Assembly (NCBI RefSeq): GCF_003946555.1
Contig: NZ_RHOO01000010.1
Location: forward strand, 17,885-81,884
Source: Companilactobacillus hulinensis
GTDB taxonomy: Bacteria; Bacillota; Bacilli; Lactobacillales; Lactobacillaceae
Length of the DNA stretch: 64,000 bases
Direction of reading: 5' to 3'
The notes under the pieces were generated by a model that saw nothing but the letters and a program-made list of their open reading frames with translations, was not told the origin of the DNA and did no database searches. Of the stretch, positions 6,547 through 15,830 are shown piece after piece (position 1 is the stretch's first letter; every line of letters begins with the position of its first letter). A program made the translations under genes and the position numbers.

Positions 6547-8040
6547 TTAATCTTCTGCGACTTCATCTTTTTCATCTTTAACTACTTTACTCGCAGACTC
6601 ATTTTCCTTAGTTTTCTTACCAAGAAATGAGTGATTCATACCATAGGCAAAGTAGATCACCAAACCAATGGCGAACCAGATACCAGCGTATAACTTAGCT
6701 TCATAATCCAAGCCCCAGAATACGAACAGTGAGCCTAGGAAAGCAAGTGCTGGCATAACTGGATAAAATGGCATCTTGAATGCTGGGACTGGCAAGTCCT
6801 TACCTTCACGTCTACGCAAGGCATAGATTCCAAGTGAAACGAACATGAAGGCAATTAATGTCCCTGCTGAAATCAATTGAGCCAAGAATGCGAATGGACA
6901 AAGAGCTCCGATAACAATACCGATAAATGTCAATGTGAACAGTGCATGATTAGGGAGATTCTTCTTGTTCAACTTACCTAACCAGCTTGGCAACATTCCG
7001 TCACGTCCGAATGAATAGATCAAACGTGATCCGGCAAGCATCATACCAATCAATGCCGTAAACATACCAACAACGGCAACAGCTTGAATGGTACTAGCAA
7101 CAACTGGGTGTCCTGCCTGGCGCAAAGCCCAACCAACAGGTTCGGCGTTATTAGCATAGTCAGAATATTTGAACATTCCAACGAGAACTAAGGCAACGGC
7201 AACGAACAAGACAACAGCAATGGCTAGTGATCCAAGAATACCACGAGGCATTGTCTTACCAGGATTCTTAGCCTCGGCAGAATTTGCAGCAATCGAATCA
7301 AACCCGATATAAGATAGGAAGATCATCGATACACCTGCATAAATCCCTTTCCAGCCACCAAAGGCTGTACCATCAGCATTGACATGATATTTGGGAATGA
7401 ATGGGAAATAGTTTTGAATATGAATGGCTGTTAAACCAACAACAATAAATGCCAGAACGGCTAGAACTTTTAAAACAACTAGAACATTTTCAACTTTGGC
7501 GGCACCTGAAACACCACGTGATAGCAACAAGGCAACAGCTGCCAGAACAATCACGGCAACAATATCAAGCACACCCCCGTTGACACCCATAGTGTTGGAA
7601 ATGGCATTCGGGAACTTGATACCTAGTGGTAACAGCAATCCTCTAAAGTTGGCGGATAGCCCTGACGCGACAAAGGCAACAGCAATGAAATACTCAGCCA
7701 ATAACGCCCAACCGGCTACCCAACCGAAGAACTCACCGAACATTACGTTGATCCACGAATACGCAGACCCCGCAAACGGCATGGTTGCGGCCATTTCTGC
7801 ATATGCAAAAGCAACTAAACCAGCAACGATAGCAGCAACTAAGAATGAAATTGCCACCGCTGGACCGGCATGTTGTGCGGCCACAACTCCGGGTAATGTA
7901 AAGATTGACGTTGAAACGATTGTTCCAACTCCTAAAGCCAAGAAGTCCTTAACAGTTAAAACACGGACTAGATGTGAATCCTTATCTTCATAAATACTCG
8001 GATCTTCCTTCAATGTTAATCGTTTAAAAAAACCACTCAT
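6547..8040 (-). CDS. APC-family amino acid permease
   Basis: 497 residues, ATG at 8040 chosen because AGGAGG lies 7 bases upstream (an upstream extension runs through non-conserved sequence). About 12 hydrophobic segments start near residue 33; TM1 contains VGTIVSTSIFTLPG, the unwound substrate-binding region of APC transporters. The cytoplasmic ends are charged, with a Lys/Glu-rich C-tail. Resembles YfnA/CAT-type permeases. It is transcribed in the same direction as and just downstream of isoleucine 2-epimerase, with two family A repeats between, so branched-chain or related amino acids are plausible substrates, by inference. Confidence 0.85.
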   Translation of the reverse strand: MSGFFKRLTLKEDPSIYEDKDSHLVRVLTVKDFLALGVGTIVSTSIFTLPGVVAAQHAGPAVAISFLVAAIVAGLVAFAYAEMAATMPFAGSAYSWINVMFGEFFGWVAGWALLAEYFIAVAFVASGLSANFRGLLLPLGIKFPNAISNTMGVNGGVLDIVAVIVLAAVALLLSRGVSGAAKVENVLVVLKVLAVLAFIVVGLTAIHIQNYFPFIPKYHVNADGTAFGGWKGIYAGVSMIFLSYIGFDSIAANSAEAKNPGKTMPRGILGSLAIAVVLFVAVALVLVGMFKYSDYANNAEPVGWALRQAGHPVVASTIQAVAVVGMFTALIGMMLAGSRLIYSFGRDGMLPSWLGKLNKKNLPNHALFTLTFIGIVIGALCPFAFLAQLISAGTLIAFMFVSLGIYALRRREGKDLPVPAFKMPFYPVMPALAFLGSLFVFWGLDYEAKLYAGIWFAIGLVIYFAYGMNHSFLGKKTKENESASKVVKDEKDEVAED

Positions 8041-8064
8041 ATATTTTCCTCCTAAAACTTTCCT

Positions 8065-8176
8065 AAATGAGTTGCACAAAACAACTTCTTCCGTCTACTA
8101 CGCTTAATCAAGCGACACTCTGTGCCACTTGATTAACCTAGGTAGTACTCAGAAGTTCTCGTTTTGTTCCACTCTC
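8065..8176 (+). repeat. Family A repeat, copy A2 (variant core)
   Basis: Core GTCTACTACG ... CTAGGTAGTACTCAG: here the internal helix is CTAC/GTAG, a third pairing combination beside CTGC/GCAG and TTAC/GTAA of the other subtypes. Arms ACAAAAC/GTTTTGT and AACTTCT/AGAAGTT pair. Tandem with A3. Confidence 0.85.
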
Positions 8177-8180
8177 TTCA

Positions 8181-8297
8181 TAAAACGAGCTACACAAGCC
8201 AGATTCCTGCGCCTGCTACGATTAGTGACTTCACCACTCCGTGGCAAATTCTCTAATCTAGGCAGTGCTCAGAATCTCTCGGCTTGTTTCGCTCTCT
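8181..8297 (+). repeat. Family A repeat, copy A3 (subtype I)
   Basis: AAGCC...GGCTT arm, AGATTC/GAATCT, GCGCCTGCTACG ... CTAGGCAGTGCTCA core, GATTAG/CTAATC middle stem. It ends 6 bases before the stop codon of the isoleucine epimerase gene. Confidence 0.85.
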
Positions 8298-8302
8298 GTG
8301 GG

Positions 8303-9667
8303 TTACCATCCAATCTTTGTATCATCTGGCACTTCAACTTCATCATTTTCTGCAGCAATGAAAGCTGCTTCGAGAACGTCTAATACTTTGTCGAGTTGTT
8401 CTCTTGTAATTACCAACGGTGGTTGGAATCTAAGAATATTATTCTTCAGAGTGATGATGACCACCCCGTGTTCAAAGGCGTAATAGATTACTTTGTTGGC
8501 AAAATCTGGATTAGGTGTTTTTGATGCTTTGTCGGTAACTAATTCGATTCCACCGTCGAGTCCATAAAATCTAACGTCGCCAATTTCTTCATATTTTTTC
8601 TGTAACTCAAGGAAACGACCTTTAACATATTCCCCGTCTTCGACTGATTTTTCAAGTAATTTTTTCTCTTCCAATACATCTAATGTTGCAAGAGCTGCCG
8701 CACAACAGACTGGATTACCTGAAGTTGTGAAGACGTGTGCTGGAGAATCAAGGCTCTCCATGACCTTCTTCTTACCAATTACCGCACTCAGAGGCATCCC
8801 TGAAGCAAGTGACTTTCCAACGGCCATCAAGTCGGGTTCGATGTCTTGGAATTGTTGAATGCTCCACATTTTACCAGTGCGTCCCATACCTTGATTAACT
8901 TCATCGACTGCGAACAGAATACCGTTGTCATGACAGAATTTGTACAACAACTGCATGAATTCTTCAGGTGCTTTACGAATTCCGCCATCTCCTTGAATTG
9001 GTTCGATCAATACACAAGCAACCTCATCTACTGGCAAGAATGTCTCAAAGGGCTTCTTGAATTCGTCAAAATATCTCAGCGAAACATCGTGCTCTGTTTC
9101 ACCAGCAACTCGGCGATACAAGTCTGGGTACGGAACATGAACGACATCAGGAAGCATTGGTCCCATTTTGCGAGTCATATTCAGACTGACTCCTGAAAGT
9201 GTCATGGAGCCATATGTAGAGCCATGGTACGAATCCATAAATGAAACAATATATGGACGACCAGTGTACGCACGTGAAAACTTAATAATCGCATCATTAG
9301 CATCAGAACCAGAATTACCAAAGGTCACTTGTTTGGGCTCACCAGGAACTAATTTGGCAAGTCGTTCCGCCAATTGTTGTTCTGGTCGATGATGGAAATA
9401 GCCAGGAGTGTAATGGACTAACTTGGTAGCTTGGTCTTGGATAGCTCGGACAACCTTTTCATTCGTATGTCCAACATTGATAGCCGAGGCACTAGCTAGA
9501 ACATCAATATATTCATTTCCGTCGACATCAACTAACGTTGCATCGTGTGCATGGTCAACCACCAAATCAAAGTAATCCATTCGTGATGCTTGTGCGTAAT
9601 ACTTATTCTCACGTTGAATCAGTTGATGATCTATCTCATGATCATGTTCTACCTTTTGTGTATCCAT
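8303..9667 (-). CDS. Isoleucine 2-epimerase (branched-chain amino acid racemase)
   Basis: 454-residue PLP enzyme of aminotransferase fold type I. It matches from end to end the Lactobacillus buchneri isoleucine 2-epimerase as I remember it (LVDVDGNEYIDVLASASAIN near 45, GNSGSDAND at 117-125, HGSTYGS near 148, DEVNQG at 255-260, PLP lysine K285 in VGKSLASG). That enzyme converts L-Ile to D-allo-Ile and racemises other non-polar amino acids, so the GABA-transaminase label often given to this family would mislead. GGGGGTG precedes the ATG. The next gene in the same direction is an amino-acid permease. Confidence 0.9.
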   Translation of the reverse strand: MDTQKVEHDHEIDHQLIQRENKYYAQASRMDYFDLVVDHAHDATLVDVDGNEYIDVLASASAINVGHTNEKVVRAIQDQATKLVHYTPGYFHHRPEQQLAERLAKLVPGEPKQVTFGNSGSDANDAIIKFSRAYTGRPYIVSFMDSYHGSTYGSMTLSGVSLNMTRKMGPMLPDVVHVPYPDLYRRVAGETEHDVSLRYFDEFKKPFETFLPVDEVACVLIEPIQGDGGIRKAPEEFMQLLYKFCHDNGILFAVDEVNQGMGRTGKMWSIQQFQDIEPDLMAVGKSLASGMPLSAVIGKKKVMESLDSPAHVFTTSGNPVCCAAALATLDVLEEKKLLEKSVEDGEYVKGRFLELQKKYEEIGDVRFYGLDGGIELVTDKASKTPNPDFANKVIYYAFEHGVVIITLKNNILRFQPPLVITREQLDKVLDVLEAAFIAAENDEVEVPDDTKIGW

Positions 9668-9778
9668 AATGACACCCCCAATTAATTCTTCATATGAAAT
9701 ATTGTAATTCTAATTGTTTTCTAATTTAGTTGCAAGAGTTTTTATTAATAAATACTTTTTTCACTTACACTTTGTATA

Positions 9779-9814
9779 CAAAAAGGGCAAACCACGTTGG
9801 ATTGTGATTTGCCC
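9779..9814 (-). terminator. Terminator downstream of the pyruvate oxidase region
   Basis: GGGCAAATCACAATCC... stem closed by GGTTTGCCC and followed by TTTTT on the minus strand. Transcripts from pyruvate oxidase would pass through the family B repeats and stop here. Promoter sequence of the epimerase gene lies to the left, within the AT-rich 9668-9778. Confidence 0.8.
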
Positions 9815-9845
9815 ATCATTAAAAATAAATTAATTTATGTTTATG

Positions 9846-10036
9846 GTTTCCGTCTCCAGTTACGAAAAGATTTATCTGCCATGAGGAACAATTAGAGCCA
9901 AAGAACGGTCTCTAATTTCGACTTTAAGCTTTGAAAAACCACAAATCTTAAAGATCGTCCTATGCCCTAAGAACGGAAAATCACCGTACTAAGGGCATCA
10001 CCATGGCTGATAAACTTTTCATAACTTCCGACTAAA
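9846..10036 (+). repeat. Family B repeat, copy B2
   Basis: Starts TTTCCGTCTCCAGTT and ends AACTTCCGACTAA, the family ends. Arms GAAAAG-TTTATC / GATAAACTTTTC pair. Interior has TCTAATTTCGACTTTAAGC and ATCTTAAAGATCGTCCTATG. Plus orientation; partner copy B3 lies downstream on the minus strand. Confidence 0.8.
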
Positions 10037-10110
10037 CGTTTCTTTCTTATTAAACAAACTGTATTCTCATATAAACTTTTCAAGCAGATTACATAAGATA
10101 CAGATTGAAA

Positions 10111-10152
10111 AAATCAGCACCACAGCTGGCACACCACTTCCAACCTACGACT
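10111..10152 (+). repeat. Truncated 3' end of a family B repeat
   Basis: AAATCAGCACCACAGCTGGC and then CTTCCAACCTACGACTAA match the right-hand end of plus-oriented family B copies. The left part is missing. It lies between B2 and B3. Confidence 0.55.
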
Positions 10153-10204
10153 AATTGCTGCTTTGCTTTAATGGATACAACTAAACATCCACCAGGGGAC
10201 ACTT

Positions 10205-10388
10205 TAGCTGGAGGTTGCGAGAATTTTATCAGCCATGAAGGTGGTCTTAGAACGGTGAACTTCTGTTCTTAGACCACGGGACGATCTTTGAGACTTGCAA
10301 AGCAAGGCTTAAAGTCGAGCTTTGAGACCGCCTTTCGGCTCAAAGCGTTCCCCATGGCAGATGAAATTCTCACAACCGGAAGCGGAAA
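10205..10388 (-). repeat. Family B repeat, copy B3
   Basis: Minus-oriented: begins TAGCTGGAGGTTGCGAG and ends CTCACAACCGGAAGCGGAAA. Arms GAGAATTTTATCaGCCATG / CATGGCAGATGAAATTCTC pair. It abuts the stop codon of pyruvate oxidase (10397). Confidence 0.85.
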
Positions 10389-10396
10389 AAATCATC

Positions 10397-12124
10397 CTAC
10401 AAAAACGAACGCAAGATTTCTTTCATTGGTGGCAATTCCGGAATAGACTTCTTATCAATCACATGACCAAAACCAAACTTAGCATAACCCTTGGCCTCAT
10501 CAATCACGATTTTACCAGGAAGTGGTGCTTCATCAGTAACAGCAGCATTGATCAAAACAGGACGATCAGCATTATGATACTTTTTGAGTGCAGCTTCATA
10601 TTCTTCATTAGATGTTACAGTGATTCCGATTCCTCCACAGGCTTCCGCAAACTTAGCGAAATCAATGTCAGGAAGACTGATCCCATAATTTTGTTGCCCA
10701 GCTGATTGTTGTTCATATTCAATGAAGGCCAATAATTTGTTATTCAAAACTGTGATGACCATTGGCAAGTGATACCTGACTGCAGTCGCAAAATCCTGCA
10801 TGACCATGCTGAAGGCGCCATCACCAGCAACTGCATAAACTGGACGTTCTGGCATAACCATCTTAGATGCAATTGCTCCAGGCAACGCACATCCCATCGT
10901 ACCTAACCAAGCAGAGATAGTATATTTTTGAGTACTCTTGGCATCAATGAATCGAGCACCGAAGGCAGTCGAAGTACCAACATCAATTGAAAAGACGGCG
11001 TTAGCTTCAGCTTGCTTAGACAAAGTACGGAACATTTTTGATGGTAATACTCCATCATGCTTCTTGTTAATGACATCTTCCATCCATGAGCGCCATTGTG
11101 ACATGTGATTAATGGCTGTGTCCAAGAATGCACGGGATTCTACTTCATCACCCAGATCGATCATTCGTTGCAGAACTTCTTTGGTCTCACCTTGAATGGC
11201 AACATTGACACGATGACGTTTACCCAATTTATCGCCATTGATATCAACTTGAATGGCATCAATTTTGTGATTCAAGTACGGTGCATATGGATAATCAGTG
11301 CCAAGCATTATCAACAAGTCAGCCTTTTGCATCATTTCAAAAGCAGGCTTCGTTCCTAACTTACCCAGTTGACCCAGATTATAAGGATGATCATCATCGA
11401 CCATCCCTTTGGCAGGCATAGTCTGAATAATAGGAAGCTTAAATTTTTCGATGAACTCTCTAGTCTCTTTTTTGGCATTTCTAATGCCGGTACCAGCTAA
11501 GACAATTGGATTAGAATGTATCTCCATTAAATGCAATGCTTTCTTGATCTCATCATCATCGACTTGATAATCTTCAATTTTGAAATTGTCCACATTGGCA
11601 GTGAAATTGTCCTGAATCATGTGGTCTGGAATATCATCAGGAATTGTCAACACAGCGACCCCTTGTTTGGAATAAGCTGTTCGAATGGCTTCGTCGACTA
11701 TTCGAGGCAATGATTGCGGATCCATGATCAACTTGTTGTAGACAGCTACGTCATCAAATAAAACATGCGTATCAACTTCTTGGAAGAAGTCAGTATTCAA
11801 CATCTTGGACTGAACTTGCCCCAAAATTGCTAGAACTGGTGCATGGTCCATCTTGGCATCATAAAGTCCATTGAGCAGATGAATCGCTCCAGGTCCACCG
11901 ATTGAGAGACAAACTCCAATTTTACCTGTTAGTTTGGCTTGTGCAGCGGCTGACAATGCAGCTACTTCTTCATGCAATACATGTGTGAACTTGATTCTAT
12001 CTTGAGCACGATACATGGCGTCGATCGTGGTATCAACTGAATCCCCGGGCAATCCGAAAATATTGTTGATTCCCCACTGCGACATAATATCAATCATTTT
12101 ATCTGATGCACGTACTTTCATCAT
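10397..12124 (-). CDS. Pyruvate oxidase
   Basis: 575 residues, TPP/FAD enzyme (pyruvate + phosphate + O2 to acetyl phosphate, CO2 and H2O2). The N-terminal PYR domain has VLHEEVAALSAAAQAK with the TPP-activating glutamate (E52/E53). The central domain carries the flavin region, and the C-terminal PP domain has GDGAFSMVMQDFATA and NNKLLAFIEYEQQSAGQ, the TPP/Mg motif with the Phe and Glu residues typical of POX/SpxB rather than acetolactate synthase. GGGGGT precedes the ATG. Together with phosphoketolase in this window it gives two routes to acetyl phosphate. It is a single gene flanked by a family B repeat. Confidence 0.9.
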   Translation of the reverse strand: MMKVRASDKMIDIMSQWGINNIFGLPGDSVDTTIDAMYRAQDRIKFTHVLHEEVAALSAAAQAKLTGKIGVCLSIGGPGAIHLLNGLYDAKMDHAPVLAILGQVQSKMLNTDFFQEVDTHVLFDDVAVYNKLIMDPQSLPRIVDEAIRTAYSKQGVAVLTIPDDIPDHMIQDNFTANVDNFKIEDYQVDDDEIKKALHLMEIHSNPIVLAGTGIRNAKKETREFIEKFKLPIIQTMPAKGMVDDDHPYNLGQLGKLGTKPAFEMMQKADLLIMLGTDYPYAPYLNHKIDAIQVDINGDKLGKRHRVNVAIQGETKEVLQRMIDLGDEVESRAFLDTAINHMSQWRSWMEDVINKKHDGVLPSKMFRTLSKQAEANAVFSIDVGTSTAFGARFIDAKSTQKYTISAWLGTMGCALPGAIASKMVMPERPVYAVAGDGAFSMVMQDFATAVRYHLPMVITVLNNKLLAFIEYEQQSAGQQNYGISLPDIDFAKFAEACGGIGITVTSNEEYEAALKKYHNADRPVLINAAVTDEAPLPGKIVIDEAKGYAKFGFGHVIDKKSIPELPPMKEILRSFL

Positions 12125-12337
12125 TGGTACCCCCTAAGTTTCATATCTATATATCGAATACAATACCACTTTAATTTCACAATCAAAAATAATTGCTCAT
12201 TGTCGATTAAATCAAGATTCATATAAAAATATTTATTTATTTGTGAAAATTCTATCTAAGACTAATCATTTTTTTATTACATTTTTTTGGTATCATAGGT
12301 CTATACACATTTAGACATATTTAGGGGAAGTGAAAAA

Positions 12338-12859
12338 ATGGTCAGACAGTTCCAACTTTATCGTTGGCTGCGTTTTATTTTCTTATTAACAACCGGTATT
12401 TTGATCGTCATTGAACCGACTAAGAGTCTCAACGCCATCATCTACCTAGTTTCAGGTTACATTGCCATTTACGGAATCCTTTCATTGATAGATGGCATGA
12501 GTATCAAACGTATGACCGGCGAAACCAACATTGCAATTGGTTTGGGATTTGGAGCTTTGTTGGTGGCTGTGCTGGTACTATTTGTCGCCAAGATATTGAT
12601 CCAGCTGGTTCCACCAGTTCTGGGTATCATTCTCTTGGTTAACGGCATCAACCAATTCCGTGATTCGCACGAGACAAAAAAACAAGTCAATATAACTCCT
12701 TGGCTTGATTATTTTTATTCGGCGCTACTGATAGCAGCCGGTGTTATGTTTATTCTACAACCACCCAAAACTATCATCTTTATCTACCAACTATTCGGCA
12801 TCAGTTTGATAATTCTAGCGTTCTTCGAAATCATTAATTCCAGATTGTATCGAAATTAA
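12338..12859 (+). CDS. HdeD/DUF308-family membrane protein
   Basis: 173 residues, almost entirely five or six hydrophobic helices in two similar halves (about 12-90 and 95-170), with short basic loops: the DUF308 pattern first described for HdeD acid-resistance proteins. GGGGAAG precedes the ATG. Its last four bases overlap the convergent thioesterase gene. A role in acid or envelope stress is family-level knowledge; substrate or mechanism is unknown. Confidence 0.75.
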   Translation: MVRQFQLYRWLRFIFLLTTGILIVIEPTKSLNAIIYLVSGYIAIYGILSLIDGMSIKRMTGETNIAIGLGFGALLVAVLVLFVAKILIQLVPPVLGIILLVNGINQFRDSHETKKQVNITPWLDYFYSALLIAAGVMFILQPPKTIIFIYQLFGISLIILAFFEIINSRLYRN

Positions 12860-13230
12860 TGTAATTTAACTTTTTTCAACGTGACGGTACTCATACTATT
12901 GTTGATAGAACTGCCTTCTGGATGAGTGATGACCTGCCAAACTTGGATATTATATCCAATCTTTATCGGCATAGCCTCAGCATTAATAACACCATCCTTG
13001 ACGGTATTCAAATGATGCGTCGAAATGTCTACTCCGACAGCTACTTCATCAGGTTCAGATATGTTAAGATTAGCACCGATACTGGCAGCTGTCTCAGCGA
13101 GCACGGCATTGATTCCACCATGCATTATCTTGTATGGCTGCAAATGTTTATCTTCAACTTTCATCTTCAAAGTTACACGATTCTTGTTTTGTTCAACTGT
13201 CTCTATTCCTAAATTTTCTAATAAATTCAT
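12856..13230 (-). CDS. Hotdog-fold thioesterase, probable DHNA-CoA hydrolase
   Basis: 124 residues of the PaaI/MenI hotdog family: [16 protein letters not shown] carries the HGG (37-39) and the catalytic glutamate E46, followed by NHLN-type strand [16 protein letters not shown]. It is divergent from menB with only 24 bases between the start codons. DHNA-CoA thioesterase is exactly the step after MenB, so hydrolysis of 1,4-dihydroxy-2-naphthoyl-CoA to DHNA is the best assignment from context. A broader acyl-CoA range cannot be excluded. Confidence 0.75.
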   Translation of the reverse strand: MNLLENLGIETVEQNKNRVTLKMKVEDKHLQPYKIMHGGINAVLAETAASIGANLNISEPDEVAVGVDISTHHLNTVKDGVINAEAMPIKIGYNIQVWQVITHPEGSSINNSMSTVTLKKVKLH

Positions 13231-13254
13231 TATTTACACCTCGGAGGTTATTTT
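13231..13254. promoter_or_regulatory. Shared palindromic Shine-Dalgarno between thioesterase and menB
   Basis: The 24 bases between the divergent starts hold ACCTCGGAGGT, which supplies GAGGTG to the thioesterase and GGAGGT to menB. There is no room for a promoter, so each promoter must lie inside the opposite coding sequence. Confidence 0.6.
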
Positions 13255-14070
13255 ATGAGTGCATGGGAAAACATTAAAGATTATCAAGATATTATTTTTG
13301 AACGTATGGGCAAAATTGCCAAGATAACGATCAATCGTCCTGAAAAGCGTAATGCCTTTACACCTGTCACTGTACAGGAAATGATTGACGCTTTCAATAT
13401 TTGCCGTGATGATGCATCGATCGGTGCCATTATTCTGACTGGACAAGGCGACCTTGCCTTCTGTTCTGGTGGTGACCAGAGTGTTCGTGGCAATGGTGGA
13501 TATGTCGGACCTGACCACATTGCTAGACTGAATGTCTTGGATCTACAACACTTGATTCGTATCATCCCTAAGCCAGTTATCGCCATGGTTCGCGGCTGGT
13601 CTGTCGGTGGTGGTAATATTCTACAACTAGTCTGTGATTTGACTATTGCCGCAGATAACGCCAAGTTCATGCAAACTGGACCTAAAGTGGGAAGTTTCGA
13701 TGCTGGATATGGTTCAGCTTACTTAGCTAGAGTAATTGGACATAAGCGTGCCAAAGAAGTTTGGTTCTTATGCAAACCATACACCGCTGAAGAAGCCTTC
13801 CAAATGGGCTGGATCAACAAAGTTGTACCATTAGCTGATGTTGAAAAAGAAACTATTGAATGGTGCAATGAAATTTTGAAGAAGTCCCCTACTGCCATTA
13901 GATTCATCAAGGCAGCTATGAATGCTGATACAGACGGAGTTGCTGGATTGCAACAACTAGCAGGAGATTCAACCATGCTCTATTACACAACTGATGAAGG
14001 TAAAGAAGGCCGTGACGCATTCTTGGAGAAACGCGACCCTGATTTTGATAAGTTTCCGAAATTTCCATAA
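13255..14070 (+). CDS. menB: 1,4-dihydroxy-2-naphthoyl-CoA synthase MenB
   Basis: 271 residues, crotonase fold. Diagnostic MenB segments are present: [11 protein letters not shown] (oxyanion-hole region near 75), a [20 protein letters not shown] helix, [20 protein letters not shown], and the C-terminal [20 protein letters not shown]. It closes the second ring of the naphthoquinone from o-succinylbenzoyl-CoA. GGAGGT precedes the ATG. Followed after two family A repeats by menE, the enzyme for the preceding step. Confidence 0.93.
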   Translation: MSAWENIKDYQDIIFERMGKIAKITINRPEKRNAFTPVTVQEMIDAFNICRDDASIGAIILTGQGDLAFCSGGDQSVRGNGGYVGPDHIARLNVLDLQHLIRIIPKPVIAMVRGWSVGGGNILQLVCDLTIAADNAKFMQTGPKVGSFDAGYGSAYLARVIGHKRAKEVWFLCKPYTAEEAFQMGWINKVVPLADVEKETIEWCNEILKKSPTAIRFIKAAMNADTDGVAGLQQLAGDSTMLYYTTDEGKEGRDAFLEKRDPDFDKFPKFP

Positions 14071-14074
14071 GATC

Positions 14075-14194
14075 AGAGCGTGTCAAAGGACGGGAACACC
14101 TGAGCATTACCTAGATTAAGGACAGTGCCGACGTAGTCGGTGCAGTTCTTAATCGTAGTAAGCGCAGGGTGTTGTCCTTTGTAAACGCGTTTTC
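14075..14194 (-). repeat. Family A repeat, copy A4 (subtype II)
   Basis: Minus-oriented: AGAGCGTGTCAAAGGACGGG, TGAGCATTACCTAG, ATTAAGG/TTCTTAAT stem, inner GCCGACgtaGTCGGTGC, CGTAGTAAGCGCAGG, GTCCTTTG. It begins 4 bases after the menB stop and is back-to-back with A5. Confidence 0.85.
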
Positions 14195-14312
14195 GAAACG
14201 AGTTGCGAAGACCAGATTCCTGCGCCTGCTACGGATAGTAAATGCACCGACTTCGTCGGCACCTTCACTATCCTAGGCAGTGCTCAGAATCTCCCGGTCT
14301 TCTCCACTCTCT
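14195..14312 (+). repeat. Family A repeat, copy A5 (subtype I)
   Basis: Best-formed copy: GAAGACC/GGTCTTC, AGATTC/GAATCT, bulged helix GCGCCTGC/GCAGTGC, GGATAGT/ACTATCC, CCGACttcGTCGG. It ends 14 bases before the menE ribosome site. Confidence 0.9.
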
Positions 14313-14337
14313 AACAAAATAAAAAGGAGCAACTATC

Positions 14338-15792
14338 GTGGAAAACTGGCTAACTAAACGTGCAAAACTTAATCCCAATAAAATAGCTTTGATCATTGAA
14401 CATTCAGACTTTACCTTTGGCGAACTAAATTCCACTGTTCAGCTCTGTGCCAGCAAGTTGCATACTAAATTACATCAAGGACAGCGTGCTGCACTTTTCA
14501 TCAGCAACAGCTTCAATGGTTACATTCTCATTTTGGCCCTCCAACAAATTGGGGTTGAGATGGTCTTCTTAAACTCACGATTATCACATGAAGAATTGAA
14601 GTTTCAAATCGAAGATTCTCAAGCCAAGTTATGTATCATCGACGATTCCAGCAACCATGAACAACTTGATAAAATTGACACCAACAAGATGTTCTTATCC
14701 GATATTTTGAGTTTAAAGGCAGACCCAGATTACCAACCAATCGCTGAATTCGATAACAATACTGTAACTTCCATAATGTACACCTCCGGAACATCTGGAC
14801 GTCCAAAAGGTGTTCTACAAACCTTCGGCAATCACTTCTATTCTGCCATTGGTACTTCTCTTAATCTCGGCATCAACGACCGTGACTCTTGGGTTTTAAC
14901 AGTTCCTCTATTCCACATCTCAGGATTCTCAATCATGATGCGCTCACTGATCTATGGAATTCCAGTCTATCTGGTTACCAATTTCAAGGAAGACTATATC
15001 AACAAAATTCTAATCAATGAACGTGCAACAATTATTTCACTAGTTCCAACAATGTTAAAACGATTATTAAACAAATTACCAGCGGGCATTCACTACAACA
15101 AACATTTCAAAGGTGTCATGCTCGGCGGCGGACCAATTGACAATTGGACACTACTTCGATGCGATGTTTTGAAAATTCCAGTCATTCAATCATACGGAAT
15201 GACTGAAACAGCCTCAAATGTGGTCGCCTTAAACTTCCGTGACGCTGACAAAAAAGTTGGTTCCGCTGGACAACCACTCTTCCCTGTTCAAGTTAGAATT
15301 ACCAATATTAATCGCGAAGGAATCGGTGACATCGAGATCAAGGCGCCAAACGTTGCTAAAGGATATTTGAACAAACAAGAACTTTTTGATAAAAAAATAA
15401 CACCAGACGGATTCTACCAGACTGGTGATATCGGCTATCTAGATAACGAAAGTTATTTGTACGTTAAAGGTAGAAAAGATGACATGATTATTTCCGGTGG
15501 CGAAAATATTTATCCTGAAGAAGTTGAGAATATCTATAGCAAAATTAAAGGTATCGAAAATATCTTCGTGGTGGGAATCAAAAATGACGAATGGGGCGAA
15601 GTTCCCGTTGCTTATATCATGTTGGATTCTGATGCTGATCTGATTGGCGAGGATTTGATTGGCTTTGGAAGGGAAAAAATGGCCCACTACAAAGTTCCTA
15701 AGGAATTCCGATTAGTTACAGATGTTCCCCGAACTGCCAGCGGGAAAGTTGTCCGTCGTAAACTGGATGAAGTTAATTATACGGTAATTTAA
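14338..15792 (+). CDS. menE: o-Succinylbenzoate-CoA ligase MenE
   Basis: 484 residues from a GTG start with AAGGAGC upstream. AMP-forming ligase: P-loop YTSGTSGRPKG at 148-158, A5 motif SYGMTETASN near 290, TGDIGYLD near 365, hinge GRKDDMIISGGENIYPEEVE, and C-terminal SGKVVRRKL with the catalytic lysine. Length and MLGGGPI region fit MenE. It activates o-succinylbenzoate for MenB. No menF, menD, menH or menC is in the window; the chain may depend on an imported precursor or on genes elsewhere. Confidence 0.88.
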   Translation: MENWLTKRAKLNPNKIALIIEHSDFTFGELNSTVQLCASKLHTKLHQGQRAALFISNSFNGYILILALQQIGVEMVFLNSRLSHEELKFQIEDSQAKLCIIDDSSNHEQLDKIDTNKMFLSDILSLKADPDYQPIAEFDNNTVTSIMYTSGTSGRPKGVLQTFGNHFYSAIGTSLNLGINDRDSWVLTVPLFHISGFSIMMRSLIYGIPVYLVTNFKEDYINKILINERATIISLVPTMLKRLLNKLPAGIHYNKHFKGVMLGGGPIDNWTLLRCDVLKIPVIQSYGMTETASNVVALNFRDADKKVGSAGQPLFPVQVRITNINREGIGDIEIKAPNVAKGYLNKQELFDKKITPDGFYQTGDIGYLDNESYLYVKGRKDDMIISGGENIYPEEVENIYSKIKGIENIFVVGIKNDEWGEVPVAYIMLDSDADLIGEDLIGFGREKMAHYKVPKEFRLVTDVPRTASGKVVRRKLDEVNYTVI

Positions 15793-15796
15793 TTAC

Positions 15797-15830
15797 AAAA
15801 AAAATGAGACCCCAGAGGTCTCATTTTTTT
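15797..15830. terminator. Bidirectional terminator between menE and the GNAT gene
   Basis: AAATGAGACC / GGTCTCATTT stem with CCAGA loop, A-run before and T-run after. It serves both convergent genes and overlaps the GNAT stop codon. Confidence 0.9.

Noticed and set aside
7424..7993. Plus-strand gene of about 190 codons opposite the amino-acid permease
   Set aside because: Thr/Ala/Pro-rich antisense of hydrophobic helices, a common artefact; no ribosome site or motif.
10322..10705. Plus-strand gene opposite the end of pyruvate oxidase
   Set aside because: It overlaps a family B repeat and the conserved coding sequence of pyruvate oxidase; the translation has no domain and no ribosome site.
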